NCBI GenBank assembly: GCA_001818355.1
Contig: MHKJ01000060.1
Coordinates: forward strand, 9,998-15,123
Reading direction: 5' to 3'
Length of the DNA stretch: 5,126 nucleotides
Origin: Candidatus Kerfeldbacteria bacterium RIFOXYC2_FULL_38_9
Lineage (GTDB): Bacteria; Patescibacteriota; Patescibacteriia; UBA9570; XYC2-FULL-38-9
In this document: positions 1 through 5,126 of the stretch, piece after piece
Position numbering within the stretch: the first letter of the stretch is position 1
Layout of the letters: each line of letters starts with the position of its first letter
The notes under the pieces: model-generated
What the model saw: only the letters and a program-made list of their open reading frames with translations
Databases searched by the model: none
Told to the model about the DNA's origin: nothing
Translations under genes and position numbers: made by a program

Positions 1-421
1 AAATAGACGGTAAAATCAATGAGCTTACTTGTTCAGGGCTTTGTACTGCCAAACGCAAAGCTGTGCGCATAATGACTGCCGGCGTATTACCTATGGCATT
101 TTGTTTTTCTCTTTCCGCTATCTGAGCTAATTCCAAAAGCACAGCCGCGACTAAAAGATGTGCTTTTTTTTGATCCGGATTAGCCATGCCCGCCCTACTT
201 AAACTATTCAGATATTTTTCATTCAATGGCTTAGACGAATCTAAACGATCAGCCACATGAGCACGCAAGACATTCATGCTCTTACCTGCCGGCGTTCTTG
301 GATCATCTTGTTTTTCAGCCACGAAATCACCCAAAATTTGTTTTAGCTCTAAAATTTCCATATTTGCTAAAACGATTTCTGGCGAGTGCTCGGCTGTGCT
401 TGGTAAATATCTTTCTTGCAT
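1..421 (-). CDS. Unrecognised helical protein, N-terminal 140 codons, 3' end outside window
   Basis: An open frame runs leftward from ATG at 421-419 to the window edge without a stop. An in-frame TAG lies three codons upstream, so this is the first possible ATG in the frame. The protein begins MQERYLPSTAEHSPEIVLAN. It is mostly helix-forming and charged, with an Ala/Leu-rich helix at about residues 84-105 (AHLLVAAVLLELAQIAEREK) and a Pro/Gly-containing linker near 39-47 (DDPRTPAGK). I see no signal peptide, convincing membrane segment, Cys/His metal site or nucleotide-binding motif, so it is probably cytoplasmic. I do not recognise the family and assign no function. It is divergent from the DHH-like gene and shares a 143-bp control region with it. 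There is no Shine-Dalgarno sequence, and the predicted transcript start is only a few bases from the ATG. The next in-frame ATG (codon 21) is a less likely alternative start. Codon choice resembles the other genes. That it is coding is fairly secure; its role is unknown. Confidence 0.75.
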   Translation of the reverse strand, partial: MQERYLPSTAEHSPEIVLANMEILELKQILGDFVAEKQDDPRTPAGKSMNVLRAHVADRLDSSKPLNEKYLNSLSRAGMANPDQKKAHLLVAAVLLELAQIAEREKQNAIGNTPAVIMRTALRLAVQSPEQVSSLILPSI

Positions 422-430
422 ATTATACTA

Positions 431-459
431 ATTTTATCAAAAAAATTGACTTTAATCAA
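431..459 (-). promoter_or_regulatory. Sigma70-like promoter for the leftward gene
   Basis: Read on the minus strand, TTGATT (459-454) and TAAAAT (436-431) are separated by exactly 17 bp. Transcription would start near 424, about three bases before the ATG at 421, so the message would be leaderless or nearly so. A second -10-like hexamer, TATAAT, lies directly against the ATG at 427-422, but it would place the start inside the gene. The call rests on consensus match and spacing only. Confidence 0.5.
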
Positions 460-468
460 GGCTATCAC

Positions 469-495
469 ATCAATGCATTGACAATCAATGCATTG
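469..495. repeat. Twin 12-bp direct repeats with palindromic cores, candidate operator
   Basis: ATCAATGCATTG occurs at 469-480 and again at 484-495, a 15-bp period. Each copy contains the perfect 10-bp palindrome CAATGCATTG (471-480 and 486-495). The second copy also lies in a wider inverted repeat, GACAAT (480-485) with ATTGTC (492-497). The pair sits between the leftward -35 box (454-459) and the rightward -35 box (498-503), ending 2 bp before the latter. That suits a dimeric regulator binding two sites and controlling one or both promoters. The repeats are seen directly; the operator role is inferred. Confidence 0.6.
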
Positions 496-497
496 TC

Positions 498-526
498 TTG
501 ACAGTAAAAATAAATAAAGTTATGCT
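498..526 (+). promoter_or_regulatory. Sigma70-like promoter for the DHH-like gene and pilB
   Basis: A consensus -35 TTGACA (498-503) is followed after exactly 17 bp by TATGCT (521-526), which matches TATAAT at four of six positions. The predicted start near 533 gives a leader of about 32 nt before the ATG at 565. The -35 box lies immediately to the right of the twin palindromes, so a protein bound there would probably affect polymerase access. This is the strongest promoter match in the window. Confidence 0.6.
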
Positions 527-533
527 CCTAAGT

Positions 534-550
534 CATCATAAAAGATGATG
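534..550 (+). promoter_or_regulatory. Small hairpin at the predicted 5' end of the DHH-like mRNA
   Basis: CATCAT (534-539) and ATGATG (545-550) are perfect complements around a 5-nt AAAAG loop. The stem begins at about the predicted transcription start. No U-tract follows, so it is not a terminator. A 5'-terminal stem can stabilise an mRNA, but this one is short and two-thirds A/T, so chance is possible. Confidence 0.3.
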
Positions 551-564
551 TTCACTAAAACAAT

Positions 565-1707
565 ATGCCCAAAAGAACTAAAGAACAACAAATTTTAGCC
601 TTACTTAAGCAAAGTTCCTCAATTTTGATCTGCTTACCGCAACATCCTAGCACAGATGCTATTGCCTCTGGTTTGGGGCTTTTGGCGGTGGTGGAAAAAA
701 TGGCCAAAAAAGGCAAAGTGGTTTCAGCTGATTTTCAACTGCCGGCCAACCATTCTTTTTTACCAAAAAGTCACGAAATTTTTGACGACTTAACCAGTTT
801 AAGAAAATTTATTATTTCCATTGATATTTCTAAAACTAGTATTGAAGAAATGTCCTATAATATTGAAGGTGACAAAGCGAAAATTTACGTCGCGCCCAAA
901 GATGGTATGTTTACGGAAAACGACGTACATACGGAAATGGGCGATTATGCTTTTGATTTAGCCATTACTGTTGATGGCCATGATTTGGAAAATCTAGGAA
1001 GAATTTATGAACAAAATGTCGATTTTTTTTATCACACTCCTATTATTAACATTGATCATAGTCCGGAAAATACCCATTTTGGACAGGTAAACATGATAAA
1101 TGTTACCGCCACTTCCACTTCAGAAATAATTTTTGAACTGGTGCAAGATTGGGGACACGATATTTTAGATGAATACATTGCCACCAATCTTTTAACCGGC
1201 ATGATTAGTAAAACCAAAAGTTTTCAGTCCGGCTCGGTTACTCCGCGTTCGTTAGCGATTGCTTCGCATCTTATTTCGCAGGGCGCGCGTCGAGAAGAAA
1301 TTGTAAAACATCTTTATCAATCCAAACAAGTGTCCACTTTAAAACTGTGGGGACGCGCTTTGTCTAAATTGCAAGCCGACATTGAACACAAAATAGTTTG
1401 GTCTATTTTAACCCAAGAAGATTTTACCCAAACTCAAACTAAGGAAAAAGATCTGCCGGATGTTATTGATGAACTCATCATCAACACCCCGGAAGCGCGT
1501 AATGTTTTTATGCTTTACACGGACTTCGGCACAGAAATAAAAGGCTTAATCAGTACCGCTCCCTACTTAAACGCCTTGGAGTTATTTGCTGATCTAAACC
1601 CACAAGGCACAGATCATTTTGTCCGCTTTACGCAAAAAAATCGCTCTCTTAAAGAATTGGAAGAAATAATTCTCAATCGTTTACGTCAGGCCGTGCGTGG
1701 AAGATAA
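565..1707 (+). CDS. DHH/DHHA1-family protein with degenerate active site
   Basis: This 380-residue protein has the DHH plus DHHA1 fold order of NrnA/RecJ-type phosphodiesterases, which use two metal ions on nanoRNA, pAp or cyclic dinucleotides. Motif I (canonical HxxPDxDA) reads PQHPSTDA at residues 25-32, keeping only the second Asp (D31). Motif II keeps D137 (ITVDGHD). Motif III reads DHS at 164-166, followed by ENTHFG and a conserved-looking TATSTSEI. Motif IV, normally TDTG, reads SKTK at 215-218. The DHHA1 part follows from about 263 (GRAL). Where GGGH is expected, the protein has NPQGTDHF (345-352). Residues about 80-128 form an extra block between motifs I and II compared with NrnA. 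The protein is soluble, with no signal peptide. ATG 565 fits the promoter at 498-526, but there is no Shine-Dalgarno sequence. It precedes pilB by 21 bp and is probably in one operon with it. Family membership is clear; hydrolytic activity is doubtful, so I give no nrnA symbol. Confidence 0.9.
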   Translation: MPKRTKEQQILALLKQSSSILICLPQHPSTDAIASGLGLLAVVEKMAKKGKVVSADFQLPANHSFLPKSHEIFDDLTSLRKFIISIDISKTSIEEMSYNIEGDKAKIYVAPKDGMFTENDVHTEMGDYAFDLAITVDGHDLENLGRIYEQNVDFFYHTPIINIDHSPENTHFGQVNMINVTATSTSEIIFELVQDWGHDILDEYIATNLLTGMISKTKSFQSGSVTPRSLAIASHLISQGARREEIVKHLYQSKQVSTLKLWGRALSKLQADIEHKIVWSILTQEDFTQTQTKEKDLPDVIDELIINTPEARNVFMLYTDFGTEIKGLISTAPYLNALELFADLNPQGTDHFVRFTQKNRSLKELEEIILNRLRQAVRGR

Positions 1708-1712
1708 TTTTT

Positions 1713-1721
1713 TGGTATACT
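1713..1721 (+). promoter_or_regulatory. Possible extended -10 promoter directly before pilB
   Basis: TGG followed by TATACT in the gap before pilB fits the extended -10 pattern TGnTATAAT with one mismatch. No -35 is recognisable 17 bp upstream, but extended -10 promoters can do without one. Transcription would start near 1728, next to the ATG at 1729, giving a leaderless pilB message in addition to read-through from the DHH-like gene. The gap has no Shine-Dalgarno sequence, which fits leaderless translation. Confidence 0.35.
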
Positions 1722-1728
1722 TGATAGT

Positions 1729-3537
1729 ATGCCACAACCATCAAACTCTTTTGGATCAATCGACGATCTCTTAAAACCAAAAACTCCGGAAGCGCCTACC
1801 GATCAATTAAATTACGATCATAAAAAATATGATCCTTTGGCAGATGAATCTGCTTCTCGTTCGGAAAAAGCCAAGGCTAGTTTGGCGGAAAAAATGGAGG
1901 AATTTAATTTGGAAACCCAAGAAAAAAACGTTAGCGATAAAGCTTTAATTTTAGGTTTTCCTTATATTGATTTAACAGCCTTTCCTATTGGTCCGGAAAT
2001 TTTGGCGGAAATTCCGGAAACAGAAGCGCGCACCCACCAAATTTTGCCATTTTTTCGTTTAGAAAATCAAATTCGTTTGGCTTGTGTTGACCCTGATGAA
2101 CCGGCCATTCATGATATTGTCAATCGTTTACAACAAGAACATGAAGGAGCGCATATCAAAATTTACTTAATTTCCAAACACAGTTTTGAAAATGCGGCCA
2201 AACTTTATAAAAATGTAGCCAAGGTGAAAAAGGTGGAATACGGCGTAAAAATTACGGCGGAAAAATTACAACAATACCAAACGGAAATTACTTCTTATAA
2301 ACTTCTGCAACAAAAAATTCTTAAAGCCAACATGACTGAAGCTTTTGCCATGATTATTTCTTTGTCTATGAATATGCGTAGTTCAGATGTGCACATTGAG
2401 GCTGAAGAAATTGAAGCGTTAATTCGATTTCGGATCGACGGCGTGTTAAAAGAGGTGGCACGGTTTCCTTTAAATATTTTGCAACACTTGGTTAATCGCA
2501 TTAAAATTATCGCCGGTTTAAAAATCAATGTTAATGATGTGCCCCAAGACGGACGCATTGTGATTAAAATGGGGGTCTTGGCAGACGGCAGTGAAGATGA
2601 GCTGGATTTGCGTGTTTCCACTCTACCCTCGGCCTATGGCGAAAGCGTGGTGTTTCGTTTATTACGATCTTCTTCCGTGGGGTTTTCTTTTGAACAACTG
2701 GGAATGCGCACGCGCACTTTGGAAATTTTGAAAACCGAAATGGCTAAACCCAATGGCATGATTATTACCACCGGCCCCACCGGCAGCGGTAAAACCACTA
2801 CGCTCTACGCTATTTTAAACAAACTCAATAATTCGGAAAATAAAATCATCACCTTGGAAAATCCGATTGAGTATAAATTAAAAGGCATTGTGCAAAGTCA
2901 AATTGATCACGCGCGCGGATATACTTTTGTTAAAGGCTTGCGGTCTATTTTGCGCCAAGACCCGGATATTGTGATGGTAGGTGAAATTCGTGATCGAGAA
3001 ACGGCGCAGACTGCTATTGACGCGGCTCTGACCGGCCACTTAATGCTTTCTACCATTCATACCAACGATGCTTCCGGCGTTATTCCCCGTTTTTTAGGAA
3101 TGGGCATTAACGGTATTTTTCTAGCCCCCGCTTTAAACGCGGTGATTGGGCAACGGCTGGTGCGCAGGCTTTGTAAAAACTGCCAACAAGAATATACCCC
3201 TCAACACGAACAACTGACCAAAGTCAACGAATGGTTGGCAAAAATTCCGGAAAATGCCGGAGAAAAAAAGATCGATCCCAGCCAAATTAAATGGTATAAA
3301 AGCACAGGGTGTTCCAAGTGTGACAACAGCGGCTACCAAGGACGGGTGGGTATTTACGAGGCTTTTACTGTAGGGTCAAAAATTGAAGCTCAAATTTTAT
3401 CCGGTAAAGTTTCTGAATTTCAAATGAAAGATATTTTACATGATGCCGGCATGCTAACCATGGGTCAAGACGGGATTTTAAAAGCCGCTGAAGGCCTAAC
3501 CACGCTTGACGAAGTCTTCCGCGTCGCAAAGGAATAA
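1729..3537 (+). CDS. pilB: Type IV pilus assembly ATPase PilB (GspE/PulE family)
   Basis: This 602-residue hexameric ATPase is of the kind that powers pilin polymerisation from the cytoplasmic face of the inner membrane; in CPR bacteria such pili are linked to attachment and DNA uptake. Residues 1-65 are a polar, probably disordered leader. Residues about 70-165 resemble the T2SSE/MshEN N-terminal domain. N2-type sequence follows, with SSDVHIEAEE (218-227), DGVLKEV and PQDGR (272-276). The C-terminal domain has Walker A GPTGSGKTT (349-357), an Asp box TLENPIEY (375-382), Walker B DIVMVGEIRD (413-422) and a His box TGHLMLSTIHTND (435-447). A tetracysteine metal site (C482, C485, C528, C531) is typical of PilB/GspE and absent from PilT retraction ATPases. 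The Asp box has Asn at 378 where Asp is usual. The length is near normal. ATG 1729 follows the upstream stop by 21 bp. No pilC, pilT, pilM or pilin gene is in the window, so the rest of the machine must be elsewhere. A type II secretion GspE is the alternative, but less likely in this lineage. Confidence 0.95.
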   Translation: MPQPSNSFGSIDDLLKPKTPEAPTDQLNYDHKKYDPLADESASRSEKAKASLAEKMEEFNLETQEKNVSDKALILGFPYIDLTAFPIGPEILAEIPETEARTHQILPFFRLENQIRLACVDPDEPAIHDIVNRLQQEHEGAHIKIYLISKHSFENAAKLYKNVAKVKKVEYGVKITAEKLQQYQTEITSYKLLQQKILKANMTEAFAMIISLSMNMRSSDVHIEAEEIEALIRFRIDGVLKEVARFPLNILQHLVNRIKIIAGLKINVNDVPQDGRIVIKMGVLADGSEDELDLRVSTLPSAYGESVVFRLLRSSSVGFSFEQLGMRTRTLEILKTEMAKPNGMIITTGPTGSGKTTTLYAILNKLNNSENKIITLENPIEYKLKGIVQSQIDHARGYTFVKGLRSILRQDPDIVMVGEIRDRETAQTAIDAALTGHLMLSTIHTNDASGVIPRFLGMGINGIFLAPALNAVIGQRLVRRLCKNCQQEYTPQHEQLTKVNEWLAKIPENAGEKKIDPSQIKWYKSTGCSKCDNSGYQGRVGIYEAFTVGSKIEAQILSGKVSEFQMKDILHDAGMLTMGQDGILKAAEGLTTLDEVFRVAKE

Positions 3538-5126
3538 TTATATCTCCTTTTGATAACACTCTTCACAATAGATAGTTTCCGGACGATCTGGAGCATAAGT
3601 AGTTTCAAATTCATTTTTACAACCATCATTCATACACTTGCGGTGCCATAATTTACGCGGATTGCGCAAGCTCATGCGCGCCATATAGCGACAATCAGGA
3701 CATAAACGGGGAATTGGCAGTTTTTGCCTCTGATAAAATTCAAATTCTTTTTTGGTAACTTTATAATTTTTTTGACACTTGGTGCACTCTAGCGCTTCTT
3801 TAATAATCTCGGCATTTACCTCTTGAATATTATCTGGAATTTGTTCCCAGGTTTTAGTTGTTTTACCAATACTACCTGTCCGTCCATCATGCCAGCGAAA
3901 ACCTACTGCTACTGCTTCATCTTTAGTCAGCGGCAGATAGTACGGCGCTACAGTTTCGTTATAACCAAACGGTGAAAGATTACTTGGAAAAAATTCGCCA
4001 TATTCACCAATTTCTTTCATATGAGTGATCAACTTTTCCTTTAACTCTTTATATTTTTCTTCACTATATTGTTTATTTAAAATACAATACTTTTGTTTGC
4101 GCAAACCAATACATCCAAACAAATCATTAGAGTCGTGGCACCATTCACAATATTCAATGAAATGATTGTCATAACATACCGAACAAAACTTGGTATAAGA
4201 TGAACGATTACAACCATGCGTTTCATATTGTCGCTCACAACTAAACCCCGATTCATAAGCATCCATACTGTCTTTTATTTCCAAACATTCATATGTATAT
4301 GTGTTGTCTTCTGAATCCATAACGTGAAAACATTGCTGACAATTATTGGCATGATGTAAAACATTGCCGGTAGAATTTTCGCTGTAATAAATTAAACCGT
4401 ATTTGTGAAAAGTTTGTTCTACAACCATTTTTTTATAAGCTGCCACTGCTTTTTGCCAATTATTAAAAGATCCCATATCCCACCGGGACATCCTTTTCTT
4501 ATACTCTTCCGGGCTCAACTGTTCATTCATAAATACATATTGAGCGTGGCGCAAGTTGGAAGATAAAAAACAGTCATTCGTATCTTTGCAGTCATAACAA
4601 AACATCAAATTACTGCAGGTTTCGGCAGAATAAGTATAAATACAATTGTAACAGTTGGTTATATACTGACAAAAATAACATAACTCTGATGAGGTGCTAA
4701 CATAAACATCTACACAGTCTTGACCGCGTACCACCCACTGACCATATAAAATATTTTCAGCAAAAGCCACATCAACACATAAATAGCAATTTTTAATTTG
4801 TTCACTATGATTTGTATAATCGCTATTCTCATTCTTATTACCATACAAAGTTAAACGAGGCACCTTGTTTTGTAATTCTTGAAATTGTTTAAAAAATGGA
4901 CGTGACCAATCTATCTCTTGCGCGTATGTTTGAGAATCCCATTGATCACTCCACCAACAATCTGAACAGTATACTGTAAAAGGTTTATCTGGCGAATAAA
5001 TAGAGATGATCGGTTTTTTACATAAATCACACTTCCGGGAATACAAACAACGTTCGTTGCGCCAGGCTTGCCTGCGTTGTTGACGGCAGCTGGGGCAGAG
5101 CTTTGGATAAGGAACTGCCATTTTGG
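3538..5126 (-). CDS. Cysteine-rich protein with zinc ribbons at both ends, 5' end outside window
   Basis: The frame is open from the right edge to TAA at 3540-3538. The first ATG in the window (5121-5119) gives 527 residues, but it is probably internal: AAA and a partial codon precede it without a stop, and MAVPYPKLCPSC aligns with an internal part of the C-terminal ribbon (FYQRQKLPIPRLCPDC). Numbering below is from that ATG. The N-terminal ribbon has C9/C12, C31/C34 and C52/C55. Two central Cys-rich blocks span 112-184 and 261-346. Residues 175-211 and 325-361 look like diverged copies, each ending in a YxxxxQxSxEEYKxx-like segment. The C-terminal ribbon has C446/C449, C474/C477, C496/C501 and C519/C522. 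Altogether 37 of 527 residues are Cys, along with many Tyr, Asn and Asp. There is no signal peptide or membrane segment in view. Ribbons suggest zinc binding and perhaps nucleic acid or protein contact, but the function is unknown. I recall similar proteins as common, uncharacterised CPR proteins, which I could not check here. Confidence 0.85.
   Translation of the reverse strand, partial: KMAVPYPKLCPSCRQQRRQAWRNERCLYSRKCDLCKKPIISIYSPDKPFTVYCSDCWWSDQWDSQTYAQEIDWSRPFFKQFQELQNKVPRLTLYGNKNENSDYTNHSEQIKNCYLCVDVAFAENILYGQWVVRGQDCVDVYVSTSSELCYFCQYITNCYNCIYTYSAETCSNLMFCYDCKDTNDCFLSSNLRHAQYVFMNEQLSPEEYKKRMSRWDMGSFNNWQKAVAAYKKMVVEQTFHKYGLIYYSENSTGNVLHHANNCQQCFHVMDSEDNTYTYECLEIKDSMDAYESGFSCERQYETHGCNRSSYTKFCSVCYDNHFIEYCEWCHDSNDLFGCIGLRKQKYCILNKQYSEEKYKELKEKLITHMKEIGEYGEFFPSNLSPFGYNETVAPYYLPLTKDEAVAVGFRWHDGRTGSIGKTTKTWEQIPDNIQEVNAEIIKEALECTKCQKNYKVTKKEFEFYQRQKLPIPRLCPDCRYMARMSLRNPRKLWHRKCMNDGCKNEFETTYAPDRPETIYCEECYQKEI
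3556..3786 (-). other. C-terminal zinc-ribbon module of the cysteine-rich protein
   Basis: This encodes residues 446-522 (numbered from the ATG at 5121). Four Cys pairs are visible: C446/C449, C474/C477, C496/C501 and C519/C522, consistent with two Zn sites. Between them are PIPRLCPDCR, a basic stretch LRNPRKLWHRKC, and YAPDRPETIYCEECY. The N-terminal module at 4957-5097 repeats the same scheme (PYPKLCPSCR, WRNERCLYSRKC, YSPDKPFTVYCSDCWW). The two ends of the protein therefore carry homologous modules. The basic Arg/Lys-rich segment could contact nucleic acid, but this is inference. Confidence 0.7.
4084..4788 (-). other. Central cysteine-repeat region with three-residue spacing
   Basis: This encodes residues 112-346 (numbered from the ATG at 5121). 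Eleven Cys at 112-184 are spaced 3, 21, 12, 3, 6, 3, 9, 6, 3 and 6 residues apart. Eleven more at 261-346 are spaced 3, 15, 16, 9, 9, 3, 9, 3, 9 and 9 apart. All intervals but one are multiples of three. Many Cys have an adjacent aromatic residue (CYFC, NCYNC, FCYDC, YCEWC). The pattern suggests a regular repeat fold, possibly a beta-solenoid with Cys stacked on one face, or a multi-metal scaffold. The spacing is seen directly; the fold is inferred. Confidence 0.65.
4957..5097 (-). other. N-terminal zinc-ribbon module, first Cys pair missing from window
   Basis: This encodes residues 9-55 (numbered from the ATG at 5121), with Cys pairs C9/C12, C31/C34 and C52/C55 and a lone C25. By alignment with the C-terminal module, a further CxxC is expected about 28 residues before C9, which lies outside the window. 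The module therefore looks cut by the window edge and not naturally short. Confidence 0.6.

Noticed and set aside
422..427. Perfect TATAAT on the minus strand directly before the ATG at 421
   Set aside because: As a -10 box it would start transcription inside codon 3 or so, losing the start codon. The TAAAAT box at 431-436 with a -35 at 17 bp fits better.
478..483. Additional TTGACA on the plus strand
   Set aside because: There is no -10-like hexamer 16-18 bp downstream; it arises from the repeat unit. The TTGACA at 498-503 has a proper partner.
469..495. CRISPR array or mobile-element end
   Set aside because: There are only two 12-bp units with a 3-nt gap, no spacers, and no transposase or target duplication nearby.
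298..501. Plus-strand frame of 67 codons
   Set aside because: It lies mostly antisense to the leftward gene and ends within the divergent promoter and palindrome region. Its protein has no domain features, and the leftward frame explains the sequence better.
1023..1030. Run of eight T in the DHH-like gene (and eight T at 164-171 in the leftward gene) as programmed slippage
   Set aside because: Both frames continue intact across the runs with sensible protein sequence, and such tracts are expected in AT-rich genes.
2295..2621. Minus-strand frame of 108 codons inside pilB
   Set aside because: It is fully antisense to conserved PilB sequence, is Ser/Ile-rich without motifs, and has no promoter of its own.
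3133..3339. Minus-strand frame of 68 codons inside pilB
   Set aside because: It is antisense to the PilB tetracysteine region; its hydrophobic look comes from reverse reading of the coding strand.
3528..3550. Bidirectional intrinsic terminator at the convergent junction
   Set aside because: The stem is only 6 bp with two G:C pairs around an 11-nt loop, and no separate long T-tract follows on either side; too weak to call.
3365..3559. Minus-strand frame of 64 codons across the pilB 3' end
   Set aside because: It overlaps both real genes in other frames and has no recognisable features.
4077..4262. Minus-strand frame of 61 codons inside the cysteine-rich gene
   Set aside because: It is a frame-shifted reading of the same strand; the main frame carries the ordered Cys pattern.

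Overview
The window looks like ordinary chromosome from a member of the Candidate Phyla Radiation (Patescibacteria). The evidence is a compact AT-rich layout, starts without Shine-Dalgarno sequences, a DHH-family protein with eroded active-site motifs beside a type IV pilus PilB ATPase, and a large cysteine-rich protein of a kind I associate with these genomes. The placement rests on protein character and memory, since no rRNA or other marker is present. I see no RNA gene, insertion sequence, CRISPR array, integrase or origin.

Layout. (1) Bases 1-421, minus strand: the first 140 codons of an unrecognised helical protein that runs off the left edge. (2) Bases 422-564: a 143-bp divergent control region. 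It has a sigma70-like promoter for each direction and, between the two -35 boxes, two 12-bp direct repeats that each contain the perfect palindrome CAATGCATTG, 15 bp apart. A small hairpin lies at the predicted 5' end of the rightward transcript. (3) Bases 565-1707, plus strand: a DHH/DHHA1 protein that has lost several canonical metal ligands and the GGGH motif. (4) Bases 1729-3537, plus strand: a complete PilB/GspE-type ATPase 21 bp downstream, with a possible extended -10 of its own that would give a nearly leaderless message. (5) Bases 3538-5126, minus strand: a convergent cysteine-rich protein with zinc-ribbon modules at both ends. Its visible N-terminus is probably not the real start; the gene appears to continue past the right edge.

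How the genes may work together. The DHH-like gene and pilB are probably co-transcribed, so the DHH-like protein could be a nucleotide-binding or structural partner in pilus biology instead of a nuclease; this is inference. PilB powers pilus extension from the cytoplasmic side of the inner membrane. The leftward gene shares the control region with the DHH-like gene and may be co-regulated through the twin palindromes. The cysteine-rich gene meets pilB tail to tail with no spacer and is an independent unit.

The three most interesting points are the three-residue spacing of cysteines in the middle of the last protein, the eroded active site of the DHH protein, and the twin palindromes between the divergent promoters.
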